Assembly: GCF_020509005.1 (NCBI RefSeq)
Contig: NC_063023.1
Location: 186,001 to 250,000 of the forward strand
DNA length: 64,000 nt
DNA from: Fulvia fulva
Lineage: Eukaryota > Ascomycota > Dothideomycetes > Mycosphaerellales > Mycosphaerellaceae
Direction: 5' to 3'
Shown here: positions 19,624 to 32,637 of the stretch, in pieces
Position numbering within the stretch: position 1 is the stretch's first letter
Layout of the letters: the number at the start of each line of letters is the position of its first letter
Program-made: the position numbers and the translations under genes
Notes under the pieces: generated by a model
Seen by the model: the letters and a program-made list of their open reading frames with translations, nothing else
What the model was told of the DNA's origin: nothing
The model's database searches: none

Positions 19624-22600
19624 TTTATTAACTTTACCCTAGTTCAAAAGTTCGATAAATTTAAGCGCCTACTTATCCGGTAGATTATATATTATTATAT
19701 AGCCTTCTATATAGTAGAGAACACCTACTTTTAAGAGCTAGTATCTTACTTATTATCTAAGATCGGTATATACCTACCGATAGCTAGTACTACAATTCGA
19801 AAGTAGGTCATTTATAAATACGATGATCTCGTATTACATCTCTTTTAACGTCTAGACCTTGCCTAACTATTACTCTATTATAAGTGTTTATAGCTATTAT
19901 ATCTACCGTAGCGGTAAGCGTTATACTAAGCTCTTAGCCTTTAGAAGACTACGTAGTGACTATATAGGCGAGAATATTACATCAGCCCTATAGGAGGTAT
20001 TCTAGGAGTACCGGCTCTTAGGTAAGATCGGATTCTTTATCGCGGATAATACTACTAATAACGATACGGCGATTAAGGTCCTACTATAATGGATATATCT
20101 AGAGATAAAGGCCTATTATCGTAAGGGCCGCCGCCTTCGTTATTTCGGTTATATTACTAATCTCTACGCTAAATCGCTACTCCTATAGTCCTATATATAG
20201 TTTCTATAACCCCTATCCTTCTACCTTTCCTTATTAGGAAGGACATATCTACTACTTAGCGTAGCTCGCTACCTAGTATATCCTCTATTATTAGCTATTA
20301 CTACCTTATAGCGTTCTCGTATACTCTTATATATACGTTATATATACTTAGGTATAAGCTTAGCCTATTTAATCTTAATAGTAGCTATTACCTTATCTCG
20401 AATTATAGAAATATAAGTACCTACTATATACTTAAGAAGAGCCTATAGATTCTTAATAGGGTTAAGATCTAGTGAATTAGCTAGCTATTCTATAAGGTGT
20501 AGCCCCTTCTCCTTAAATAGACTTACCGTTACCTTCGCCTTATAGATTAAGGCGTTATATTATATAATAATATAGTCCTACGAGCCTATTAATACTCGCT
20601 ACTTCTTAATTACTGTATAAATAAGAGGGATAATCTAGCTACGACATAGCTTACCGTCGACAGAGCCCTTCTCGAATATATAGACTTCTATAGGTCTGTC
20701 TATATAGATATAGCCCTATATTATATAGGCTAAGAACTTACGGAAGCGTACTATAAGATAGTGTTCGTAATAAGTCTTATCTACCCTACGTATTATATAG
20801 ACCTATCCGAATATTCTATATATAAATAAAGCTTTATCTATCTAAAGGACCTAAGCCTACTGTTCTACTATCTATTTAATATAAGCCCTTACCTATAGAA
20901 GCCGTGCCTCCTTATATTTCTTAGTGAATAACAGCTTACGTATTACGATATATCGTAAGAAGCCCTCCTTCTTAAATATAGCTCTTACTGCCCTAACGTC
21001 GCTAAAGATACCCTCTATCGCGGCAATCTATTCGTATTATAGGCGGCGGCTATTAGTATTAGTAGTAGCTTAATAGACAAGTCGCTAACGCTTAGAGGTG
21101 TTAATTATAGGTAGTAGGCCTCTCTTCTACGGTATAGAAGGTAGTACTCTTTCGAGCCGTAAGATTACTAAAGAGATAGAGCCTTTATTAGTATAAAGGG
21201 CGTCTACAATCTACTATAGGGGCTAGTAGGCGTGTTTATAGAGAGACTATATCTCGCCCTTTACGAATTCGGTAAAGACGTATCCCTTTAGTATAGTAGC
21301 GATAGATAGCGCGTATATAAGTATATAGATAATAAGATTAAAGGTAGTAACACCTTCTAAGATAGATATAGATAGCCGGAAGGGGTTAGCGTAAATATAG
21401 GAGTTATAAACACTATACCTAGGACTATAGGAGAAGGCTCGGGATAGGCGCTTAAGGAGCTCGAATTAGATGTCGAACGCGGCGCTATTAACGTAGTATA
21501 CGAGTTCTAGTTAAAGCGAGGAGCGGTTAGTAAGCTATATAATATAATAAGGTAGATTAGGGCCTTAATATAGAGGTTAGATAAGTTCTCGGAGGTAGTA
21601 GGTAGTAAAGGATTAGAGGAATTTAATAAGCTAAAGGTAAGTAGGATCTTATACGTAATAACGCTAAGGCTTATCTAAGCTTATCTATTGGCTTTCGGCC
21701 GCTCCTAAACGCCTCTAACGTTCTACCGGCGGTACTTTATAACTTTAAACATCTCTCTAAAAACACCTCCTAGCTAACCTATTATCTTATAGCTTATTTA
21801 AGACAACTCTATACAATAGAATAGCTTCTATTATATGATCGGACGAGCGCTTACTATTAAGGAACGTATCGACACGTTTTATATACGATACCGCGGCGAT
21901 ACGACTATCCGAAAGAAAATACTCTCTCTAAACGATTAGGCCTAGCTAGATTCCCTCTATAACACCCTCTAGCTCTTCGAGATAGGCACGATAGATACGT
22001 AGGGCGAGAAGAAGTACCTATATAACTAGTATCCGACTCTATACTTCGTACTTAATATACTCGATAGATATAAAGAGCAATTTAAAGAGGAAGTAAGGAA
22101 TAACGACTCCTACGAATATCTCTCCGCGTATTACGTTATAAGCTAGTCTAAGGCCGAGAAGTACTTCGGACTTGTAGATCAGATGCCTATCTATTACGCC
22201 GCTATTATACTTAATCCTATCTAGAGGTAGGAGTAGTTTAGAGACATATAGTCGGCCGGTACTAAAGAGTAGTAGAGTTAGATTAATACTACCCTCGTAT
22301 AAGTATAAGAGCTCTAGATAGACTTCTATAAGCAAGCTAATTAGATAGCTATAACACCTACTAAAGAGCCGGCGTCTAGGAAGCGGAAGAATAAGAAGGG
22401 TAAGACACTAGCGGTATATTAATCTTAGCCTTTATGACCGGTTATTATTAAGGATAATAACAACCTTCGAAGCGTACTTAATAATAAGTATAAGCGGCGG
22501 AGGGTTAACGAGCTTCTTATACCTACTATTACGCGTAACTCGCTTAAGAAGTACCTAGCTAGTATTTATAAGATTAATCTATAAGCTAATAAGTCTACTA

Positions 22601-22704
22601 AGTAGATTAAGGCCGATAATATAGCTCTATACGATGCCCTTAGATACTAGTACCGATACCGTAAGATAGAGCCGGAGCTAGCGAGGTTTACGTTCGATAT
22701 ACTC
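19624..22704 (+). pseudogene. hAT transposase relic, RIPped, split by Tc1/mariner
   Basis: Two collinear parts of a fungal hAT transposase. The first (19640-20180) reads FDKFKRLLIR, then ENITSAL, then GKIGFFIADNTTNNDTAI near 20030 and YITNLYAKSLL near 20160, matching the hAT core. The second (21830-22704) reads IGRALTIKERIDTFYIRY near 21840, LNILDRYKEQF near 22055, YYAAIILNP near 22200, and the C-terminal dimerisation block ...PELARFTFDIL ending exactly at the Gypsy-B LTR (22705). The last part of the dimerisation domain is missing. The left end is cut by Copia-B. No long sense frame remains; the 22039-22335 minus-strand frame is an antisense shadow. Confidence 0.82.
20265..21330 (-). pseudogene. 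Tc1/mariner transposase relic nested in hAT
   Basis: The minus strand, read through stops, has an N-terminal helix-turn-helix region ending near 21180 (PQKRGLLPII, then SRRLQYEQIA), a QWARVLWIDKALF-like block holding the first catalytic Asp near 20840, a YNALIYKAK block (DNA..HKA in active enzymes) near 20560, and the diagnostic SLDLNPIKNL.ALLK near 20450 (SPDLNPIE in active enzymes; E changed to K). It ends near 20270 with a NNRGYTR-like C-terminus. It interrupts hAT between its two halves. Terminal repeats were not found; the RIPped DNA at 21330-21820 is part of this element or of hAT. Confidence 0.8.
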
Positions 22705-22903
22705 TATTACGAGATAGCCCTTTTCTATAAACTACCTCGTAATATAGTATCGTCGGCCGTACGCCCGCGCGCTAGCGGCCGCTAGTGCCCGCTAGCTCGA
22801 TTCGCGCTACTTTATCTTCTCGCGCCTCTCGCGCTCTCTTAGATAGCTCGCGTAACTATATATATCTTTACCCGACCCTATTATAGTACTCTCGCCCGTA
22901 ATA
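22705..22903 (+). repeat. Gypsy-B copy 2 5' LTR, 199 bp
   Basis: Begins TATTACGAGATAG and ends CGTAATA; both termini show the TG-to-TA or CA-to-TA change. Equals the reverse complement of 11685-11883 apart from RIP-type transitions. Confidence 0.9.
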
Positions 22904-25010
22904 GTTAGTTACGCCTACCTACGAGTAGAGAGCTAACCTCTATATACGATACCGAGACCGCCCGAGATAGTACGATAGTACTAGACCGTACGATTAATTC
23001 GCGATAATAGAGAACGCCGACGAGGCCTCGCGACGCCCTCCCCTACGACCTTTAAGTACACGACCTAGCGCTACTATTTAGCGATAGTAAAACCTATATC
23101 GCACGCCCTCTGTCTTAGCCGAGTTGCTAACCGGAGACCCTTAGAACCTAGAACTTTAGAACTAGCTCAACTCGATCCTTAGCGATAGTATATATCCGGA
23201 CTACGTAAGTAGGATATAGTATAAGTAAGGAAATATAATAGACAGGTCCACTCTCTCTTATCTATATACACCCGATTTATAAATTCCTATAACTAATAAT
23301 ACGCCTTAGTCTTTAATACGATACGAGGGTAGTAGGGTAGAAGGTAAAAAGCTAGTACGACTAGATATCAAAGACACTTATCTCTTGTCTTACGAAGACG
23401 ATAGTAAAGGTATCGACTTTATATAGTTTATCGATAGTATAGCGCCTCCTCGTATAGACTAGATCGACTTTAACGATATAGACTTCGAGTACGATCTAAT
23501 AAACTATAAGATCGCTAATACCGAAGCATTTAAGAGAGTAGTTACCTTACGGCCTAATACTATATATCTTAAAGTTAAGAGCACTATAGATAGGTACGCC
23601 TACTAGAAGGTTATACTCGCCTACTCTCGAGCCTAGGTACGACGCTATCGCGAGGAACGCGATCAAGTCGACTCTAAACTTACGAAGCTCTAAGAAGAAT
23701 ATAATGTCGTCTTCGAAGACCGATAGGATATAGCGACCGAACGAGATAAGATATAAGCCGGTACTATAACATATTAGACATCCTAGGAAGACGCTAAGGC
23801 CCGTATCTAGATACTATAAATAGCCTTAGGCGATACCGTAACTAAGGAATACTATAAGAGGATTACCGATAAGCTAGTAGGCCGTGTTAATACTACTAAT
23901 AACTATCTCGAGTAAGTAGAGGACGAAGTCGACTAACTTAAGGCTAAGATTATATAGTAGGACACTAAGATCTCGTAACTTAAGACATAAGCCCGGCTTA
24001 CCGCCTTACTAAGCGAGTAAGACTACCCGCCTACTTTTTCTAAGTAGTTAGGACCCTAGTAATAGCCGTAGTAGTAGGAATAGTAGACTACTAGTCTAGA
24101 GGGATTCCCCTAAGCCGGTACCCGTCGTTCTTAAACTCTAGGAGGTAGTAGCTATCGGGCCCGTACCTATAACCGTACTACCCGCGCCGGTTCTCTCGTA
24201 CCCTTAGTAGCCCGTACTAATAATACTATAATATTCGCCGCCTAAACCGACTAACGTTTCCCCTATCCTAAAGAGTTCGATAACTTAGGCGAGCTCTCCT
24301 ATATCGACTAGAAAGAGAGCTATAAGGACTCTATTACGGTACGATATACTATATAAATACCTTGCCTTAATATCTTTAACTACGTTAAGCGTTATACTCT
24401 CGGTACCCCTAGAGATATTATCCGTATCCGTACGGCTATTAAGAACGACGAATAGGTAAGCCCCGAGGATATATAGGACGAGTTAGACGATAACTTCGGT
24501 AAGAATCCTCGAGACATTAAGCTTAAGGCTAGACGCGACCTATACTAGCTAAAGTAGAAGTACGGCTAGGAGTTTAGCGAATATATCGTCGAATACTACC
24601 GCCTTAGCGCTAAGGCCGGCAAGTCTATAGTGTCGTACGAGCTATAGATTACCCTAAACGAGTTCTAGATAAAGAAGATAGAGGACTACTAGCTTATAGA
24701 CCCCGTTAGCCAGTTTATTCGTATCGCTAAAGACAAGGAAGAGGTATATAATACCGTAAAGAGTATATATAGTAAGAGGGATAAGGATAGGGACGCCTAG
24801 TAAGGCGGTAACGGGCGTCGTAGTAGTTAAGGACAAGGCTAATAGGGCTCTAGATAATAGAGCGCTAGTATAGTAATACGAGCCGCGCCGCCTACTATAA
24901 ACAATACGCTTACGGTCTCTACGCGTATCTAGAACGCTAGCCTAGCCGTACGCCTTATTACCTAGCGTTATACTATACTACCTAAGCTTACCGACGAACT
25001 CTACGACTAG
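22904..25010 (+). pseudogene. Gypsy-B copy 2 gag region, RIPped
   Basis: Around 24250-24850 the plus strand keeps a retrotransposon Gag pattern (PYPKEFDNLGELSYID, DNFGKNPRDIKLKARRDL, EFSEYIVEYYRLSAKAG) broken by stops. The frame resumes after Gypsy-A at 31302. The open 24654-24836 frame on the minus strand is an antisense shadow that also exists in copy 1. Confidence 0.78.
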
Positions 25011-25530
25011 TGTTAGGGCGAGAGCCTAGCCTATAAGATGTAAGGGTGAAAGCGAGAATATAGGTACGAAGTATAGATACAAAAGGGTATAGTATGATTG
25101 CTACATAAAACAGAAGACGAAGGAAGCAAGAGAGGCCTAGGGAAGGCTAGATATTTATACGCGACCCTCGCGAGTACGTGTCCCCGTATTAATAGGGCTA
25201 ACCCGTACGAAGCCGCGCTTAGTAGCTTTGCTTAAAACCTTATTCTAACCTACCCTACGTTCCGAGTCTTCCACGTACTTCTTCTAGGGTCTAGCGTAGT
25301 CGCGGGTGCTCGCGGGAGTACCGTAAGTCACATAGTTACGAGCCGAAGTGAATCTGTTAAGGTTTAGTAGAGGGGTAAATTTGGAGGGCTAGGTCCCGTA
25401 GTGAATATTACGGGGCATATAATTCTTAGCGCTTATATACTAAGCTAGACTGTTACTTCTTAACGACTTCTAAGCACTCTAAGGCTCTTCTGTCCCCACC
25501 TTCTATACTCTCTATAGGGAGACTATAACA
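25011..25530 (-). repeat. Gypsy-A copy 1 3' LTR, 520 bp
   Basis: Same length as the other three Gypsy-A LTRs; the differences seen are mostly G/A or C/T, as RIP would give. Confidence 0.93.
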
Positions 25531-25999
25531 GTAGCCCCCCCGAACAAAGCTAAGTTCCTACGAAGCCGTAGTAGTTCTATATATCGAGGATGTTCAGCTT
25601 TAGTACTAGGCCTAGGCCTAATATTATAGTCGATATACTATTAGTAAGCCCCGTCGAAGAGCTTAGATTCGAAGAGCCTACCGATATTAACTTCTAGGCC
25701 GTCTACGCGGGCGTAGTATTCTTCGATTACTTAACGATTGAAGATGATATATTAGATAGGTTCCTATAAGGTATCCTACTTAGGGCAACCTTGCTATTCG
25801 ACTTTATACTTAATCGGCGGTAGTCCTTTAACGTCGTTAGGCTCTACGCGGATTCCCCGGATCTTACGGACGGCATAGTCGTTAGAAGGTAGGTTAATAG
25901 GCTCGTCGACTTCTACTTTATCGGGAGGACCTAGTATGTCTTAGTTTTAGTTCGGGAATAGGTCCTTAGCCGACGGCCGAAGGCGTACGGGATAGAAGA

Positions 26000-28900
26000 C
26001 GTCGTAGATCTTTATGTTCGTAGGAAGAGCTAGACGGTAGGCGTGTGAACTAATACGCTCGGTAATCTTAAAAGGACCTAGGTTCTTCTAGTTCAGCTTC
26101 TTAGAGGGGCGGTCTGTCTTAATGTTCTTAGAGTTAAGGTAGACTATATCGCCTACTTAGTAGTTAGGAGCTAGCTAGCGACGACGATTAGCTTGATCCT
26201 CGTAGATTGCTTATACGTATACTATCTCGTCGTGAACTTCTTTATAGATCTATAAGAGTATAGTAGCGAACTCGTCTACTACTTGCTCGTTTACGTCTTC
26301 GGTAGGCGGGAGAGGTTCTTCTAGTTCTATACCTATACGAGGGTAGTAACCTCTCGTAGTATAGAAGGGAGAGTAGCTAGTAGTCTCCGAGTCCTAGTTA
26401 CGAGTAGCGAACTCTACCGTAGGGATATACTAAGGCCAATCCTTCTAGCAGTAGTCGACGAAGTAACGAAGGACCTGCTCGAGGATAGCGTTCGTAATTT
26501 CGGTCTAGCCGTCGGTCTGTGGCTAAAAACTAGTCGAGAGGTTATGCTTAATGCCTAGGATAGTATATAGACGCTTCTAGAAGTACGAGATGAACTAGGT
26601 GCCTCTATTAGAGGTGATGCTATCCGGGAGGCCTTAAAAGCGCTAGACGAATTCGTAGAACAAGCGAGTAGTCTCCTTTACGGTCATACTCTAGCACGGG
26701 ATTATGTACCGGTCCTTAGAGTAACGGTCTACGATCACTAGAAGGGCCTTTACTTTCACGCCGCTAAAGGTCTTACCGTAAGGAAGATCGGTAATAAAGT
26801 CTATAGTAATGTGCTTCTACGGACGATTAGGAGCCGGGAGAGGGTATAAGAGACCGTAGGGACGGTAGCGGTTAGCTTTAGCTCTTCGGTAAGTAGCGTA
26901 GTTTAGTACGTAGCGGCGGACGTCCTTCTAGGAATACGGCTACTAGTAATACCTAGCGAGGAGCTTGTAGGTCTTAGCTACGCCTAGGTAACCCCTAGAG
27001 GCGGAGTCGTAGATAATTTGAAGAATCTTAGCTCGGATATTAGAGCCTTCGGGCTACGGTACGTAAAGCTTCTTACGGAAGTAGACGACACCTCCCTAGA
27101 GCTCGTACTCGGATAGCGAGAAGCCCGGGAATGTCCTCGCGCTAGATTTAAGGGCCTAAACTAACTCTTAGGCGTCTATGTCGGCATCGTACGCTATTCG
27201 TACTCGTGCTATAATGCCTTCGGGCTGCTCCTTATTATCAAACCCCTTAAAGTCTAATTCGGATAAGCCGTCGGTCGTTACTAAGCCCTCTTTATCGTCG
27301 TTCAAGTCCTTAGCGTCCGAGGCGTATTCTTTAGGCTCGGATTCATCGTCACTCTCGTTAAGGTAGGTAGGAGCGAGCACGAGAGTAGTAAAGGAAGCGG
27401 CGAGCGTAGGCTAGCCGTTCGATAGGTACTCTCGAAGCTCGGAAGAGAGGTTGTACTCTTTAATAACTTATTGCCCTACGATTTGCCGGCCCCCTCTTCG
27501 ATTAACTAGAGAGTTACTAGGGCGGCGGGTAAGGGCGTCGGCTATCGAGTTGGCCTTACCGGGCGTATACGAGATCACGAAGTTGAACCGGGAGAGGAAC
27601 TCGCTCTAGCGGGCCTAGCGACGATTAAGTAGCTTGCTCTTTATAAAGTAGACGAGGTTCTTATAGTCGGAGCTTACTTAGACGGGCATAGTAGAGCCTT
27701 CGAGCTCGGGGCGCTACTCTTCGAAAGCTTTAACGATAGCGAGAAGCTCCTTATCGTAGATCTCGTAGTTATACTCCGTAGCGGTCATCTTCTTAGAGAG
27801 GAAGGCGATAGGTAACTAGGGGGATTTAGGCGAGCGGCGTTATAGTAGGACACCGTCTACTACGCCGTCGGATACGTCGGTCTCTATACGGGTCTCTAGT
27901 TCGAAATTGAAGTGCCGTAGAAGCGGGTTCTTAACAAACTTCGCTTTAAGCAAGTCAAAAGCCTCCTAGTATTCGTCGGTCTAGGCGAACTTCTTACCCT
28001 TACGCGTAAGCTTCGTTAAAGGGCGTACTACGCCCGAAAATGCGTAGATAAAGCGGCGGTAGAAGTTAGTAAAGCCTAGGAAACCCTAGACCTCTTTAAC
28101 GTTCGTAGGAGTATCCTATTCGACGATAGCGTCGATCTTCTCTTAGTCTATCTTAATACCGTCTACGGTAATAATTAAACTAAGGAACTTGACTTCGGTC
28201 TTCTTAAACTCGGACTTGTCGATATCGAGCTATAAGCCGGCGTCTACGAGCTTCTAAAGGACCTTATAGACGTGCTCGCGGTGCTCCTCCTTAGTCTCGC
28301 TATAGACTAGGATGTCGTCGATATAGGCAGTGTAGAACTAATCGAGGAACTCCTAAAGGATGTCGTTAATAAAGTTCTAGAAGGTACTAGGCCCGTTACA
28401 AACGCCGAAGGGTATAACGAGCGACTCGAATAGCCCGTAGCGAGTACGGAAGGCTATAAGATACTCGTATCCTTCTACTATTCGTAACTTGTTGAACGTA
28501 GCGATAACATCGAGCTTAGTGAAGTACTTAGCCTTAGAGAGGCGCTCGAGCGTCTCCTAAATCAACGGTATTAGGTAGCGGTTCTTCTTTATAATAGCGT
28601 TTAAGCCTCGGTAGTCTACGTAGAAGCGTAGACTACCGCCGGGCTTCTTAACGAACATAACGGGACTACTAGCGCTAGAACGGCTCGCTCGAATAAACCC
28701 CTTCTTTAGGTTCTCTTCGAGGTATCTCTTAAGGACGATAAGCTCTTCTCGGGACATAGAATATAACGGTCCGAACGGTATCTCTATACCTTCTTCTAGC
28801 TCAATCTTATAGTCGTAAGGGCGATAAGGAGGTAGCTCGTCTACGGCTTTAGTATCGAATACGTAGAGGATATAGTGTGCCTAAGGAGGGACCTTCGTAG

Positions 28901-29480
28901 TAGGGTCGGTAGGTATACGCTTCTTATCGAGCTTCTCGAGGGCGATGTCGATATCGCGGAGAGAGGCGGCGAAGACTTGAGCTTTAGGCTACTTAGTAGT
29001 AGTAGTAAAGGCAGCGGCGTTTACCTAGAAGATCTTAGTATACTTAGGACCGCGCTAAGGCGGCGGAGAAGGCGGAGGTACCGGAGGAACTTCTAGAGGG
29101 AAGCTAACAGTAAGGGAAGTCTAGTCGATAATAGGTCGGTATCGTCTAAACTAGGGGAGGCCGAGGATAAACTTCTAATACGGTAGGGACGTAAGGAAGC
29201 TAGTAATCGACATACGCTTGCCTCCGAGGGTGATTGACGTGTATATAATATGAGTAATCTTACTAGTAGTAGTCTCCGTACCGTTAAAGAGTTCAAGGGT
29301 ACGAGGGTACTTTAGTTCCTAGGGTTCGAGGTTAAGAGAGGTCGCGAGTTTATAGTCTATAAAAGACTCGCCTAGTACGCTAGTATCTATAAGAGTAAGA
29401 TTAGAAGAAGAGAGTTTCTTTAAGCCGATATTTATATTCGTAACGAACGGTTTATAAGCGTAGTCCTTACCCGTCTCGTC
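26000..29480 (-). pseudogene. Gypsy-A copy 1 pol: protease, reverse transcriptase, RNase H, integrase
   Basis: Protease around 29480-29300 (LTLIDTSVLGESFID; active enzymes have DSG, here D-T-S). Reverse transcriptase: an open piece at 28557-28757 starts [17 protein letters not shown] and includes [15 protein letters not shown] and DYRGLNAI. The catalytic box YIDD is intact at 28314-28325. RNase H lies around 27900-27550 ([27 protein letters not shown]). An acidic spacer is open at 27168-27380. Integrase and a C-terminal module follow down to about 26000, with a KLNWKNLGPF-like block near 26080. Stops, mostly TAG, interrupt every domain, so it is inactive although several catalytic residues survive. 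Confidence 0.88.
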
Positions 29481-29499
29481 GTATAGGTCTAGCTATACT

Positions 29500-30780
29500 A
29501 TATTAATCCTCAACTTCTTTCCTCTCTTTACTTTCGGTAAACGTTGTTCTTAGTCTTCATCGCGTCGATAAGGAAGACCTAGGCTTTTTCCTACTTAGCG
29601 GGAGTAGTAGGAGTAGGCTCGATAGCGCCGATAGCGCCGCGAACCGGGTTACGGGCGTTACGGGTAGCGAGCTACGGACAGTTAGCTACGATATAGCCTA
29701 GACCGCCGTAGTAGGTATAGAGTCCGGCCTAGCGACGGCGAAGCTTCTCTTCGGGAGTAAGCTTACCGTTAACGAGGCCCTAGACTCGAGGGACGGCGGT
29801 ACTAGCGCTAAGATCTATAGCGTCACCTATAGAGACGGGAGGGAGAGCCGTAGGAGCGGCGGCGCCTAGTAGAGTAGCGAAGTAGCTTCCGGGACTACGA
29901 GGCTAACGACCTTAAGAACGGGAAGCGAGGAGAGAGGCGGTGTGTTTTATGTTAGAGTCGAGGCGCTAGTAGGTCTCGACGAGCTTACGGAAGCTTATAG
30001 TACCGACGTCCTTATCCTCGAGGGCTCGAAGAAGCTCTACTAATAAACCACGGCGGAGAGTGCTCTTCTTAGTCTCTTCGTTATAGCCGGTAAACCCGAT
30101 GTCGCGGTTAAAGGCCGCGAGGTACTCGGCGAAGCTCTTATTCTTCTAGAGGAGGTTATAGATAGCGTTCTAGGCGGTAGCTCTACGGTCTAGATCACTA
30201 AAGGTAGTACGGAGGTCCTATATCAAGGTGAGGACGTCCGGGTAGCCGATAGTCTACGTAGCGTTATCGATATAGTATTATACCTAAGCCGCGGCGTCTC
30301 CCCGAAGGAGGGAGAAGACGTACGTAACCTTGTCCTTCTCTTACGGAAAGTAGTCGGTATTAGCTAATAGCTTAATAGTAAGCTATGTCTTAAATGCCTC
30401 GAACTTGCTATTATTACCGTCGAACTCGTCTAGGTTATTAACCTTCTTAGAGAAGTACTAGCGGTAGTTGTCGTCGGCGTACGGTACGAGGTTCTAGAAG
30501 GTATTTATAATACCTTAAAGGTATATTACTTAGTTATTTACTTGCTCGACATACTAGGCGGTCTCGCGGAAAGAGGAGACGGTACGGTTAATAAGAGCGT
30601 AGGCGGTGTCGGGGTTAGCGTTTGCCTAGGCACCGAAGGTAGCGGCGTTCGAGAAGGGGATATTAGTCTACTTACTAAAGTGGAATAGAGTGTCTTAGTT
30701 GTCGAGGTTGACACCTCTATCGGTGGCGTGGTCACCTATAAGGATGACTCGAGTAGTTAACGGTTTGTTAGTCTTTTATA
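29500..30780 (-). pseudogene. Gypsy-A copy 1 gag, RIPped
   Basis: Region between the 5' LTR and protease on the minus strand, corresponding to 57720-58996 in copy 2. A degenerate Gag core and a Cys-rich knuckle (around 29690, from a C-x2-C...G type motif) can be guessed but are not preserved well enough to assign residues. No open frame longer than about 70 codons. Confidence 0.65.
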
Positions 30781-30781
30781 A

Positions 30782-31301
30782 TGTTAGGGCGAGAGCCTAG
30801 CCTATAAGATATAAGGGTAAAAGCGAGAATATAGGTACGAAGTGCAGATGTAAAAGGGTATAGTATAATTACTACATAAAACAAAAGACGAAGGAAGCAA
30901 GAGAGGCCTAGGGAAGGCCAGATATTTATACGCGACCCTCGCGAGTACGTATCCCCGTATTAATAGGGCTAACCCGTACGAAGCCGCGCTTAGTAGCTTT
31001 ACTCAAAACCTTATTCTAACCTACCCTACGTTCCGAGTCTTCTACGTGCTTCTTCTAGGGTCTAGCGTAGTCGCGGGTGCTCGCGGGAGTACCGTAAGTT
31101 ATATAGATACGAGCCGAAGTGAATCTGTTAAGGTTTAGTAGAGGGGTGAATTTGGAGGGCTAGGTCCCGTAGTAAATATTACGGGGTATATAATTCTTAG
31201 CGCTTATACACTAAGCTAGACTGTCACTTCTTAACGACTTCTAAGCACTCTAAGGCTCTTCTGTCCCCACCTTCTATACTCTCTATAGGGAGACTATAAC
31301 A
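30782..31301 (-). repeat. Gypsy-A copy 1 5' LTR, 520 bp
   Basis: TGTTAGGGCGAGAG to GACTATAACA on the plus strand, with ACTAG immediately outside. Confidence 0.93.
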
Positions 31302-32637
31302 ACTAGCTACGCTAGTAAGGCCGCTACTTCCGCTATTATAAACCTAGATATACCGGCCTCGACCCCGTATATATTCTTTATAACTCCCGCGGTAAGTAGC
31401 GTACCGGTAACGTTAACCGCGAGATACCTATCGCTCTTAACGTTATGACCGACGCGCTAGCCCTCTAGATCGAAGTACTACTCGTTTAGGGAAATGCCTA
31501 GCTCCTTAGTACCGTCGCGCTAAAGGAGTAATATACGAATCTACGAATTATAAATACGAAGAACAAGACTACGAGATATATACCTAAGAGGAAGAATACC
31601 TATATATAGTAATAGCTAAGAAAGACACCTATACGCGTATATATATAACTAACGTATAGAAAGTATATAGTATATACTAGTATTATAACTAGTATATTAG
31701 GTAGAAAAGCAAATGTACTCACCCTCTCTAATACTAGCGCCTCCTCTAAGTTTATTGACCTAAGATTCGTTCGCGTAAACAAAGTCCCTACCTTTAAGCT
31801 AGAAAGACTAAGACGCCTACGTATAGCTAACGGAGCGGCTATACGACTACTTAAAGTAGTACTAATAGACGTTACTATCGGTAGCTATACTAGTTAAGAG
31901 CTATACTATGTTACTAACCTCGATAAGTACGACCTAGTACTAGGTATCTCCTAGCTCAAAGAACACGACCCTTCGTATAGCTTGAAACATAAGACACTTA
32001 GCTTCGATAAGCCTACCTACTACTAATATTATTACTAGAACGGTATACCTTATACGGTAATAATAGAAGGTAGTAAGCCTAAGGCGCTAAAACTAGTACT
32101 ACCCGAGCTAGAACCCGATATCTATTTTATTAGCGCGGACGCCTATTATCGTATAGTAAAGTAAGCCTAGAAGCGACAAGACTAGCTAGACGCTAATAAG
32201 CTCTTTATACTATAGCCGGAGGATTTTAACGACGAGGAGTATACCTCTACCTTCGCTATGTCGCTAGATAATTAAGAAATCTTTATAAATAGGAACAAGG
32301 TATAGGACCCGAAGGCTAAGCTACCGCCCGAATATTACGACCTAGCCGATACCTTTAGGTATAAGAGCGAGTTTAAGCTACCTAAGTACAGCCCGTCCGA
32401 CTATACGATTAACTTAAAACTAGGATCGGAAGGGTAGCGACCCTATAAGAAGGCCTTTAGTATAAACCTAGATTAGCTAGTAGTCGTTAAGAAATTCATT
32501 AATAATAGTATAGCTAACGGTACGGTCGAACTATCTAAATTAGACATATCGTCTCCCGTATTAATTATTAAAAAGCTAGAAGGCGGGCTCCGCGTCTTTG
32601 TCGACTACCGCGCCCTAAATACTATTATAGTTAAGGA
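31302..32637 (+). pseudogene. Gypsy-B copy 2: end of gag, protease, start of reverse transcriptase
   Basis: After the ACTAG duplication the gag frame resumes. Around 31830-32020 a Gypsy protease-like stretch is legible (YYVTNLDKYDLVLGISWLKEHDP). The start of reverse transcriptase is at 32480-32637 (SKLDISSPVLIIKKLEGGLR, then VDYRALNTIIVK), and LINE-2 enters at its conserved VKD block. Stop-ridden. Confidence 0.82.

Larger units (their letters stand above)
25011..31301 (-). mobile_element. Gypsy-A copy 1: full-length RIPped Gypsy element
   Basis: 6291 bp with two 520 bp LTRs (25011-25530 and 30782-31301, TGTTAGGG...TATAACA) and target duplication ACTAG (25006-25010, 31302-31306). The coding order on the minus strand is gag (about 30780-29560), protease, reverse transcriptase, RNase H, integrase (to about 26000), so the 5' LTR is the right one. 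Next to the 3' LTR the minus strand has a G-rich polypurine tract (GGGGGGCTAC). It is inserted in Gypsy-B gag, and the empty site is at about 7060 in Gypsy-B copy 1. RIP is strong, but protein similarity is easily read and short open frames remain. Confidence 0.93.

Noticed and set aside
22039..22335. 98-residue minus-strand frame
   Set aside because: Opposite strand of the hAT transposase, where the plus-strand reading matches hAT blocks.
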